Shown piece after piece: positions 21,564 to 33,700 of a DNA stretch of 64,000 nt. This stretch comes from Membranipora membranacea. Lineage: Eukaryota > Bryozoa > Gymnolaemata > Cheilostomatida > Membraniporidae. A program made the position numbers and the translations under genes. The notes under the pieces are model-generated. The model was not told where the DNA came from, made no database searches, and saw only the letters and a list, made by a program, of their open reading frames with translations. Where the stretch lies: positions 4,898,001 to 4,962,000 of the forward strand of contig OU612071.1 of assembly GCA_914767715.1 (NCBI GenBank), given 5' to 3'. Numbering within the stretch: the stretch's first letter is position 1; each line of letters begins with the position of its first letter.

Positions 21564-22908
21564 CAATGTTTATAATGGTGAAGTAGTTAGTGTGGTATTG
21601 ACATCCAGTATTGTTCCCCGCCCCCCTGTCCCTCTCCATGCTGCATGACTTAGATATAGAAATAAAATAATTGATGGTGTAGCGCTATGGGCGATGACTT
21701 TATTAATGCACTTGGCAACGAACACTACCATAATTCAGATGCATTACCACATGTCAGAAAGGATTTGGCAAATAACTGCTAACCAATACTGCAGTGTACT
21801 CAGCAGCACAAATTTGTACCCTCTGGACTGATCAATACCTGAATTGTGCAATATCCCTCCGCCACCACAGAGGGGACAAACTTGTTTTAAGTATATAGCA
21901 GACAGTGGTCCCTCATCACAACTGCAGTGCTATGCTCACAAGTCTAATACTATTAATGATTACTGAGCAGCCAAATATTTTGGTTTTTAAAATGTTTTCA
22001 TATACAGATCTGACACTGTGCGTGATTTTGTGAAGTTGATTGCTTGCTGGTTGTTATCCTTGTGGCAATATGATACTGTGAAAGCTCATGCTGCAAAGGA
22101 ACTGGTTGATAAACTTAAGCTAAAGTGTCCAATGTTCACTGCTGTTTTATGTTTCAATTCAACTGTATATGAACTTTCTGTCATCATCATGCCATCATCA
22201 TGATGAGTAGTAATATGCCGCAAAAAATAATCAAGAGAAAAATGAGCAGCAAATAAATAAGTGGTAAGAGTGGATCATTTATAGATCTTGGCAATGCGTT
22301 AAACCAAGGAGCAACAGGTTACTCCTTGTTTAACTAAGTGGTATGTTAGGTAAATAAATGTCTCATATATATGAGGTTGTGAAATATGATTACAATACTG
22401 CAGATATCATACGAGACAATATTACTGTAACAGAAGTTGACTGAGTTGTACAGTTTTTGACCTCTCCTCTATTACAAGTCCAGAGCTTCAGTTTCAGTTG
22501 GTTGTAAACAGTTGATGTGGTAGTTGTTCTCTCATTATCAATGAGCAGACAACTCCTTATAACAAACCACAGTGAATGTCCTGATCTAGGCGACCAGAAA
22601 ATTGGATTTCCGTGTTGCAACTGAGGGTTATATACGCCTCAACAGCTCTGGAAAAATTTACCTGTCTCCTATTAATTCAAGTTATATGTGCGGCATTCTA
22701 ACAAGTATTTTGAAACATGGCCTGGCTAAACCTTATGACAAGGAAAGCAATCATGACGGATCTCATTGGAAAGTTGTATAATAATATCAATTGAACACTC
22801 TATGGGAGGATTGCGACATTGGTTTCAATTGAATAGGTTATTGAATGATGGGTCACAGACCCCAAACACCCTATGTTGTTTTTCAGCTCGTTCGATGGCT
22901 GCATTATC

Positions 22909-23106
22909 AAGAGGTATATCGATGCCATACGCCCTGCCCTTTTATCTTCAATTGCCAAATACTTTGATCCATTGGCTAGAGTAGAGAAAAAAACGTTTAC
23001 CAAAACAGCCCAATTAACTCAGGAAAAACATCATGCGTCTGGTTACAATTGGAAATGGTTCCCATTTTTAGATATTCCAAATGGAATCCAACAGAAAATC
23101 CAAGGA
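22909..23106 (+). pseudogene. Possible BEL/Pao-type reverse transcriptase remnant
   Basis: The open frame encodes LLSSIAKYFDPLA, then after about 20 residues LTQEKHHASGYNWKW. The LS-x-IA-x-x-FDPL signature followed some 25 residues later by a Trp-containing segment is the arrangement I associate with Pao/BEL polymerases, but the motif lacks the usual following Gly and the rest is not recognisable. Only about 60 residues survive; it is non-functional. Confidence 0.35.
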
Positions 23107-24740
23107 TGAAATAATCGTCCAATCACAGAGTGACACATTATATGGCACTCTGTGAGTAATGTATGACACTGATACAGAGTAGATGAATGACACACTGGAT
23201 ATATAGACACTGACAGGTATGCGCTAGTGTGTGTCTGTAGCTCTGTTTGACAGGAGAGGTCAGGTGGTTGAAACTCCAGAGAGCGAGTGTGAGTAAGTAC
23301 AATACCTACTCATTGTTTTTGTGTATTATTATTCGTTTGTAACCCAAATTTTATTGCAAGTAGCCTACAATAATTTTTCAGTTTCAACAATACCTTAAAA
23401 ATGAAGTGGTTATTGTGTGAAATTGTTGTTTTCAATAGTTTTCACTAGATTCTGCTTCTGCGCCGAAAGTGGCGGGGAACTACAATGCCTGTCCATCAGC
23501 CAGTCATTTAGAACTTCTAAATTTGCATGTTGTTGAATTCTGTTACAAATAAAAATTGTTAGTGCAGTACATGCTGGCTATAAAAGGCTAAGATAAATTA
23601 AAAAGAAATCTAAATCCAAGGAGGGCCAAACATTTGCTACATGGAGTTATTTGTAATGATTGCATTAAAATTCAACTGTATCGTAGCATCAAAGGTAATT
23701 ATACCAGCAAAGATATTTTATTTCCACTTCGTCCAGTGTTGTAACAGACACTAAGAATATAAAGATTACAAAATTAACTCTGTGGTCTGATTGACAGCCC
23801 CTGCCTTTCTTATTAGACAGAGGGTTGTTTGTTTTCCGCAACAGGCTCCTAAATAACTCATCTAATATCTGCATATGCTGTCTGAATGCTCTGATATGGA
23901 TATCAATAGCTCACTAATTTGTAGGCTATACTGGTACACATTATAATTTAGCTTAGCAGCCCACTATCATTGACCAGGCAGCAACTATTTGGCTTCTCGG
24001 TTACATATTTTTATTATCCGACAGTTGCTGGTCACTGATAGGTTTGAAGTTATCTCGTACGTACGCTGGAATGTTCAGTGGTCAGTAGAGAGTGCCTGGT
24101 TATTAGAGAGCTGTAGTTCTTCTCCAGGATCTAACCGCGCCCACTACTTGGATATAACAGTCATAGACAGGCAAGTACTGGTGCTCATGTTATATATTAT
24201 TTTTGGAAGCAGTTTGCAAGCCATCTAATATCGCTTAATGTGACTAATTTATTTTACGAGCATTTTATTAACTTTTTATTAGCATGAAATGAGTGTATAT
24301 ATAGGGTGGGGGATGGTGGCAACTTTATGTTATCCTGTGCAAGCTCCCCTCCATCACCACAATGAGCGGGCAGTCATATCAATTCAAACCTGCAACTTTC
24401 ATTTCAGAAGCTTGAACTATACTTTAAAATGTGCAAACAATAGGCATGCTTTATTGATAAGAAGCTTAGAAAGTTTAGTTGTCACATCTTGCAGGCGTTC
24501 TTATTCTGATGGTAGAAAGATTCATTCTTTACTAACATTGACCTCACTTTCCAGACCTTTAATATTATCATACATAGTCTACATATTAACACTGATATGC
24601 ATCATATTTACACATTGTTTTTAAACAAACAGAACATAACATTCTGGTTGCTCTTTCTCGTAGGTGGCCTACAGTGAACGAAAGGAATATCTCAAGGACA
24701 TCTAAAGCTATAGCTTCATGACTGCTTATTGAGCGGAACC

Positions 24741-24813
24741 ATGCATAGGGGTGGTGAAGCGGTCTTCCTACTGGTGGCATTGATTCTCTGTCAGGATACA
24801 CAGGCTAAGCGAG
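24741..24813 (+). CDS. Exon 1: start codon and signal peptide of the SOD-like/FN3 protein
   Basis: ATG in context ggaaccATGC. It encodes MHRGGEAVFLLVALILCQ, a clear signal peptide with a hydrophobic core, then DTQAKR, before GAG/gtatgt (phase 1). A five-codon upstream frame (ATG ACT GCT TAT TGA, 24717-24731) precedes it and may reduce translation. A possible acceptor (ctttctcgtag, ending 24663) suggests a 5' UTR intron. Confidence 0.85.
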
Positions 24814-27800
24814 GTATGTTCTCACATGGGAATCCCTGTTACAAGTGATCCATTGGAACTGAGGCTGAAAGCTGGAAGCGCCTCTCCTCCAATCGAAATT
24901 TACGCCAAGGCTACCATTTTTTGACAACTTAATTTTGTCACTTTCCCAAGCTATGAAAACTGGTCAGGATACTTACAATGAAAATGTCTGCAGATTTAGG
25001 CATCCTGGCCCAAAATCATCATCTCGATCAATCTTGACATACAGGTATGTTAGGATCGGTCAAAATTAAATTGTAAAAGTTCCACAATTTAATTTCAAGG
25101 GGACAACCTTGTTATGCTCCTGATTGGTAGATCTCTTTCTCTTCTGCCGGTGGGGGGGGGGGGAGGGTCAGAGTCTGGTATGCTCAAAGTAGCTATATTC
25201 TTCTAACATGTTATACACTTCATTACCCAAGAGTTCAGCCATTCACAAATACAATTACATGAGCAGATGGTTTCAGGAAGACTGGACTTTAAGGTTTATG
25301 GTTGTTCTCTAATTTGTATTTTATAGCTTTTACATTAATCAATTAGCAGTGCAGTGCAATAAAATCCAGTTACTCAGAAAATGGTGTGATTCGGACTCAA
25401 ATACAGTTCTATATTTTTGGGAACCCCTCGCTGCATCCGATGATGATCAAAAATCCTTTTGAAATAATATAAATACGATTTTACAAGGTCTATGCACAAG
25501 TTCCAAACACAACAAGGCTGTCTTTATGAAAACTAAATCATCTCATAAGTTGAAGAATTTGCTAAAAAAAAACGTTAGTAACAAGAGGGCAGGATTTTTC
25601 AATTGTAGCATACATTTCCTATATCAATCAGAGATTTTAGCAAATCCTTGATAAAAAATGAAGCCTTTTCTCATTAATGTGTACTTTTCCAAGGTCAATA
25701 AGATAGGCATAAGTAAATGAAAACGAAGTTAAACCAATTAATATGTTTACATGGCAAGGAAAAAACCTGGGTATAAAAAAGGGCACTATTTCCTATTCTC
25801 ATAATTACTATGACAGATAACCTGATATTATATGACAGGTGTAAACTTTCAATCCTTTTGATGATTTGTTTATATGTGATATATAAATATTTTACTTAAG
25901 TTATTGTCAGAACAGTTGAAAAAATGCTGTGAAAATGTTGAATAACTGCCAGAAATGTCTCAAAATTGTCTGGGAGATTACATTTTGAGGGGATTACTTG
26001 TGTAGGTTGTTGATGTCTTTGCATGTAATATGTCTATCCGGTATTTCCTGGCTGCATGCGAGAGTTTGTGGCATTCCACTATCAAACACTCCTATGATAT
26101 CGGAAAGCAACGAAATGACGGTTTCAGCCATTTGGCTAAGCTGAGCTGGCTAAATAAATATGAATATATTTTTTTATTAAGTATATGTATATGTATATGT
26201 ATATTTTATTAAGTATATGGGTATTTCCTATTTCAAGGGGAACCACCCTGCACATTATTTATAATATTCAAGACTAATACGACATAATGGATGATTTCGA
26301 ACCAGCTATAATACACCCCAATAATTATTTGACTGGATTTGATAACAGCTCATCTAAGACATTACATGTGAACATAACAAAAAATTCACCTTGTCCTGCG
26401 GCTCATTATTATATGTAGGAAGTATCTATGTAGGAAGCATTAACTCAAAGTCCCAAAACAAAAATTAGGCATTCGAGAAAAGGCCAGTATCTCAGGTGTG
26501 GAATGAACCCCGCCCCCTCTCGGCCCCCTCTCGGCCCCCTCTCGGCCCCCTCTCGGCCCCCTCTCGGCCCCCTTCTCCGCCCCCTCTCGGCCCCCTTTTG
26601 GCCCCCTTTCAGCCCCCTTTCGGCCCCCTTTCGGCCCCTTCTCGGCCCCTTCTCGGCCCCTTCTCGGCCCCCATCAAAAGCAGCAGGTCTATGTATTTTT
26701 CTTCTTTTATTCCATACATTATTTTTTGGTAATAGTGGTTATATAGTGTTATTTTGTTTCATTTTGCACATTATTTTCAGATCCTTACATAGCCTCAGCA
26801 TCCTTCAGTCACAGTGGGATCTCAGGCTATATCGAGTTTCTTGAGGTTAACCAGCAGTATGTACAGATTACTGTGAACATGTCAGGTATGAGTAAAGAAG
26901 ACCCGCCATACAACTGGGAGATACGATCATTACCAGTAGAAGATGCAGCAGCTCCGGACTGTAGCGACCTGTCACTCGGACCCCTGTGAGTTAAGAACAG
27001 GGATGGCTGAAAGTGCTTAAAGATCAGATTAATTTAAATGAAATTTAAATCAAGTTGATTCTAAATTTAAATTGAGTAAATGATAGTCCTGTCCTGGCAA
27101 GGTGTAGAGTGTGGCGCAGTCGGTTAGTGTATAGGTCTGTACCACACAACTGTGGAGGGCAATCCAGTCCACTGAGAACTGTGGTTTATCGGCCTCCCAG
27201 TGTACCCTGGTCTGCTGATTAAACTGAAAGCATAAATGACATGCTCCATCCCGTGGGATGTGGCTATTTATAAGACCCTTTGATATATCCAAATATTTTT
27301 TATCAAACAGTTTCCGATACATCCAAAAGCTCACACTGTCGTCTGCATCTTCTAAAATAATATTTGCCAAAGATGTATGTTATCCCTAATTTATCAGGTT
27401 ATTTTTAATCTACAAGGCATTGATTCTTGGTCGACTGACTAAGTTTATGGCAGGTTGCTGCACACTCCATGGGCTTTTAGGATGCATTCTCGATTCCTTG
27501 GATGAACCTCAATAGAGGGATTCAGGGCACTCTATGACCCTTTTTTCAGAACAGCTCAAATATTTGCTGTATTCTCACAAAACACTAATTCTGGCATCTC
27601 AGAGTAGTAAATTGATCTGTACTGAGCATCAGTACTAAGTAGGTCTGTTATAAAAATTGGGTCCATGTTTTTTATACAAAGATTATGAAATGTAATATAA
27701 CATGAATTACTATGTATAGTAAAATCTTAATTAGTTTGTATCTGTTCCAAAATGACACGTGCTATCGGCTATGTGAACTTTTGGGCCCGGATATTTCCTA

Positions 27801-30757
27801 TACAATGTGACTTGGGCCCAAATATTACTGGCACAGATTAGTTTCTTTCTTGGCATTCTGACAGATTACTCAAAAAACAAACATTACGGGGAAACAGTTT
27901 GTGTATGCAACCAGAGAGTGAGAGACAGCTCTGAATATGTGATGCACTGACCCAAATTATTTTGAGACAACTCAGAACCTGCAGCATTGTGTCACTTGAT
28001 TGAGTGCTGTAACATTTGGCTTTGTCAATCAGGTGTTTCATGAGCCCCCTCCCTCCTCCCGCAAAGTTCCAGCTGTCTTATAGCCACCTTAAAAAACCTA
28101 GCCTCATACAGTGTGTTGCATAGCCTCATATCAATCTTAAATTGTTCAATGTTCTTTCTGAGTCATTCTAATGACAAAGTATGTGCACTTTTTGCACAAT
28201 TAATAATCAGCACAGATCTCTTATTTTTTTTGCCAGGGCACCTTACTCTCAAAAACCACCTTGTAGTACTCTTATGCAAACAGCTATAACAATGATTGTT
28301 CTAAATCTGTTCTCTCTTATTGTTCCCACCCTTAAAAAATCAGACCCCTGATAACCTTTGTCATTGTCTAATTAATTTATCATGGTCAAGTTTATTGCAA
28401 TAAATTCTTTACGTAACGATGATACAACGTTGACAACTAGGATTTAATTTTAAAATTTTATCTGTCAAAATTGATTTGCTGATAAGCATGCCCAAGGTCA
28501 ATCAGTACTGTATATTATAGCCCGTAGTTCTTGAGAAGGCGCGGGTTGAGCACTGTCTCCCCTAGAATGCTAAATAAAGGTGGCTTGAAAACACTGTAAT
28601 TTAACACTCAATGTCAGAATCCTTTGGGACTTCCATTTGCTATTTTATACCCTAGGGTCTAGATACTGTGCCCATGACCCTATAGGATAAGCTACAGTAC
28701 CAAACCTGCTATTACTTCACATCCACAAGGATTTTTGTCACCCCTTGTCAATATTTAAACTGCGGCCCTTTTAATAGCTGACTAATCAAACTACATCTCT
28801 GTATACATAACATGTCCAATCACAACTTGTTTGTAATTGCGGACCATTGCGATACAATATTACTTACTGACGATTTAATGATAACCTCATCCAATTCTGC
28901 TTGCAAAAACCACCAACTTTTTCGTAGATGAATGTTTATTATTATTTAGGAAACTGATTATGTTACGAGTTTCAGGATTATGCAGGTCATAATTTCAGAA
29001 CTTTTTTTTTTATAATTTTCATGAATTATTAGTGTAAGTGCAAATTATCAACCTAATTTAACAAGTTGATACTCGATTTCATATTGATTACACGTTTTGA
29101 TGATAGATAGGCGTTCGTACACATTGAGAAGTACTCGAAATACATGACCCTCAACCCTCACATCTGTCAAGACCGATGTACAGTGCATAACCTCACTGCT
29201 TCAGGTCAACCCTGAGATAAATAGTATCTATGCACCGTCACATCACGACAGCTCCACACGGTGGTCTTTACTATTTCAATCTAACTTTTCCATGTTGCAG
29301 GTTGGGCGAGCTTTTTAATTTAGAAACACTCACTTTTTGATTAATCGTACCCTTATGGTGCTAGGATATCTAACCTTGATAAATAACTTTGCCCTCGGCG
29401 CTACATGACGCAATGTAAAGCCTGGTACCCATCAACTGCATAACTGTCCCAGGATCTCATCTGGGATCATACACGACCACTTGTGCATTGCTGTGATTGA
29501 TGGGTACAAAATACACAGAGATCGTGCGTTCACAAATACCTTTGCACGATAGTAGAATTGATTCTACTTTCGTGCGATATGTTGTGCAATGTTGTGCTGC
29601 ATTTTGTGGTACCCACAAATTCTTTAATGATTGCCAGTGCAAAATCTTAGAAATTCCTGAGATTAAAAAAGCACATTGGTGGGTACAAGGCTTAAAGTAT
29701 GAAAAATGTCCTGAATTAAGCAGAGTTTAATTTGACTCATGCCTTGCACCTTGGTCAGAATATAAATGATAGCATCACTGCTACTACACTTTTAAACATA
29801 GTTACGTCAGCAACAATTAGGTGCCTCATCGTAACTGTATGTGGTGTATGTATGTATGTATGTGGTTTGTTGTTTGACCTAATAAAATATTATTTCTATT
29901 TTCAGATTCCACGCGGGAACATTAGGCTGGGTACATGGATATCTTAAAGATGACAGCATACAGACATTCAGAGCTACTCGTATAATGTTAGAGGGCAGAT
30001 ACAGCTTAGTGGGAAGGTGAGTTTGACCATGGATATCTGGAACCAGATTTCTTGTGGGTTTCTTGTGGGTTTCTTGTGGGTTTCTTGTGGGTTTCTTGTG
30101 GGTTTCTTGTGGGTTTCTTGTGGGTTTCTTGTGGGTTTCTGTTTTGCTTCGTACGCGTCATAAGTGGTAGCAATGTCATGAAAGAAAATCATTTGACTCC
30201 CGTAGCGGAAAAGGTTTTCATACATATTTATCCTATGAGTTGTACTGCCGGCCAAGTTTGGAAGTCCAACTGTTATGAACTAGGAATCTTGATTGCAGAC
30301 TATGTAATTTCATTTATTTCCCTGGCTAAATTATTAAATCTGTTTTTAGGTTTGTGCACAGCCTTTTGACTTCAGGACAAATAGTATATCTGCAGGTTCA
30401 TAGAATTTACGGCTTTTTCAAATTTTGCATTCAATACTGAGTGCTGACTGGTTTTGGTTAGACTTGCTGCGTTATCCTACATAACTTGTGAAAATTATAT
30501 GGTGTATCAATTATCACAAATTACCTGGAATTCATGGACTTACTTCCCTTGATCAAAAAGGAGACAAGTCCGAGTGTTTAACAGAGTTGAAGGGATATCA
30601 CTGTTGAAATGCTGTGGAAGAATGCCAGCAAAAATTGCTTGATTTGTTAAATTAGTTGTCATCAGCTGAATTTTGAGGTAAATTTTCCAACTCTGCACTG
30701 GATAAGCATGGCGGCAATTATGCGTACTATGGGTACCTGTAGTATACTTTAATAATT

Positions 30758-30789
<32 letters not shown>

Positions 30790-33700
30790 ATAAATGTTTT
30801 AACTCTCCATTCAGATCTCTCCTGCTTAGAAGTATGTCAGATCACAGTAAGAGGATATGTGCTACTATTCTACCTCCTGTCACAGAGAGCGCAGAGGCGG
30901 AGTTTGTATTTGATGATCAGGGCGGAGTGGAAGGTCAAGTTAGATTGACTTCTAACCCACAAACTAGTGAAGTGCAGGTCAGTGGTGGTCCGATTACCTG
31001 CCGGTCGACGTTCGGGCATAGAGATTTAGCGCCATATTGCCAAGTTTAAAGTTTTCAACTAAAGGTCAACTGAAACACTGCCTGTAGTAATGTTGTTAAT
31101 TGCATTCTTATCCTTTTTGGATTTATTGAACTTTGTAACCCGTCACTTATCGATACAACCTTACTCTGTGCAGTTTGAAATGACAAATCCCCGATCAGTT
31201 TACATGGTATTATATGAGAAGAGTAAATATATAAAAGTATGGCTTGACTTAATGTTAGCTAATATTAATTTCACTAGCAAGTTTCAATACAGTGGTGAGA
31301 AAATTTAAGCTAGCAATGAATTTCACTGAATCAAGCCTCATCAAAATGACGAACTTTTCCTTTATCATATTTCTCTATTTTATCTTAGATAATCACAGAT
31401 GTACACTTTGGAGTTACCTCCACACCAGAGAACTGGGAGTGGGCCGTCTATAGGGAGATATATAATCCTAGTCTACCGATCACAGAGCAGAAATTCAGTG
31501 ATGTCATCGCTGATCTTAGCTCAGATCTAGGCCCTATAAACATAGGACACAAGAAAGGTTTGTACGATTTTGCTTGGATACTACGATATTACATTTTGAA
31601 AAACTCGAAATATTTGGTCGTAAAATAGATCTGGTTTGCCTGATATTTGTTGGATCCTAATGCGCAAGTTATCATGAATAATCTCCGTAGATTGGAATGA
31701 CATAAAGTGATTCCTGTTGCCCCAAAAGTAAAATTCACGATGTCTGTGCGGAAACCTGGAAACATACATTCTTTTGGAATTTAAACCTTTATATGAGTAA
31801 AAGATGTAAAAAAAAATCGATGGCTGGTGACTCTTTGCTATAAGTATTTACTTACCTGTAGTTAGACACTCATCTCTATTCGAATAATGCAGTTTGTCAA
31901 AACTCTAATCGCTCACACTCCCCTCCTTTATCTGTGATTCAGTTGGTTGAAATGTGGGTTAAAATCGCAAGTGTTGTCTCCGTCCGAGGACTGAGAAATA
32001 TCAGTGCCTTAAGGGCGCGGCCGCCGTTTTCGGTGCCAAGTTGCTCTCAGTTTGCTGGCAGGTCGGAGCACACCTAGCGCGTCATATGAGCCCAGTAGTC
32101 AGTAGACTGCAGCGGGATTCGAACCCAGGACCTCCAACGCTTGCGCGTTAAAGGGCAGGCGCTCTAACCAACTGAGCTACCTCCTACTCCTACAGTGGTA
32201 GAACATTCAACATATATATGCTTATATTGCCTTGTCTCTCCGGCCACTGTGTTTTTCATGATCACATGAATACTGTTTGACTGTCGGAGAAGGTTATATA
32301 TTTACATGTTTATTTTTTATTTTTGCAGGTGAAGGCAGATACATGTGGACATACACAAAGCAGGATATGGAGAATCTAATAGGGCGATCTATAGTACTGT
32401 TTGATGCCAAACTCCGACCCAGAGCTGCAGCTAATATCATCCACATGGATAAAATAGTACTCAAGGCTAGATTCATGTTTGATGAAGTCGAGTTTGGTAA
32501 GTGCAATCACTTTCTGGTAAGCCATGACAAATTTAAATTAAAGGGTTATGGACTTTTTTTGCTGTGAGGTAATGCAACTTTGTATAGTTGGCAAACAGCA
32601 AAATTGGCTTTCAGTTGATCATCAGTTTAAGTAGTTGGTAATCCGCAGGATTGTTTGAAGGCATCAAGCATGTCTGGCATTATTTTTAAAATAGAATCAC
32701 AACTGTTAGGGTAACAACTTATGGAAGTTTTTTTATGATTAACTGTCTTCTTGCTAATCAAAATCTGGCACTGCATTGACCGGGTTTGTGTTCTGCTGAT
32801 GTTGTAGGATATGTGGAGTTATCACAGCCCAATGCTCTCTATCCAACTAAAGTGAATGTTAATCTACCTCAAGTTGAGCAGTTACTGATTATAGAGGGAG
32901 ATTGTGAGGGTGGGGTTGTGTACGACCCGCATAATGTGTCTACAATAGATCAGGGTAAGTTCTCAATCTACTCATATTATTAACTTATATGCGTTAGCAT
33001 GAATTCTTTTTTAATTTCTGAAAGCAATGATCTCCCTTGCCTGAAAGCCTGCTAGCTAATATTTGTGGCTTTGAATATACTGGCAGTTGGCTGCTCATTG
33101 ATGAAAAGAGAACAACTATTATATTCATCGTCTCAGTTAATCAATATATAAAATATTGAACCTTGTTAAGCTGGCAATGGCAATAAAAAGTAAGAAATTC
33201 TGTGTTTCACAAAGAGAAGTATCCTTATGAAATAATTTTATTCTAGACTCTATCACAGAAGACCAGTTTGCTGTTGGAAACATTACGGGACGTCATCACA
33301 GCCTTCCTGATACTTTTATCGACCACAACTTGCCCTTACAAGGACAGAACTCAGTCTATGGTGAGCAGGTCAAGGTTGTGTTGAAGGGCGGAGCTTCTGT
33401 CTGTGCTGTTCTGAGGAAAAATAGCATGAAGCTGAAAGAGGATGTGATATCTGAAGGTATGGATCAATTAATGCTTGCAGTCATATTCTACCATTACATA
33501 AATAATTGTGTTTATAATAAGATCAGCCTTGGTTATCTTGCTTTGCTATGACCAAACTTGCTGTATTTCTCAAATGTGCCTATAATGGACAGTTTCCTAA
33601 ATAAACTATGCACTCACACACATCCTTGTTTTCAACTTCCACCAAAATATCGGCAGCATATCTCCACCCAGAAGTTTCTCCAAACAACAATATAAATTGT

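Larger units (their letters stand above)
15115..22908. other. Long interval without a convincing gene
   Basis: Contains SINEs (20771, 21430), a diverged dispersed repeat (16890-17115), short tandem triplication gacggttt at about 16388-16410, and the sequence upstream of the receptor. GCATGCGCAG-type motifs near 20285 and 20049 resemble NRF1 sites and could mark a promoter, possibly of the receptor's missing 5' exon. No exon was supported. Confidence 0.35.

Noticed and set aside
26496-26844. Pro-rich open frames
   Set aside because: Produced entirely by the CGGCCCCCTCT minisatellite; the real exon in this stretch is 26781-26985 in a frame set by the neighbouring exons.
29497-29730. 77-codon frame
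   Set aside because: Lies across an inverted-repeat MITE and has no homology or splice context.
29974-30369. Frames with repeated VSCGFL or THKKPTRNPQE units
   Set aside because: Translations of the 11-bp tandem repeat in an intron; out of frame with flanking exons.
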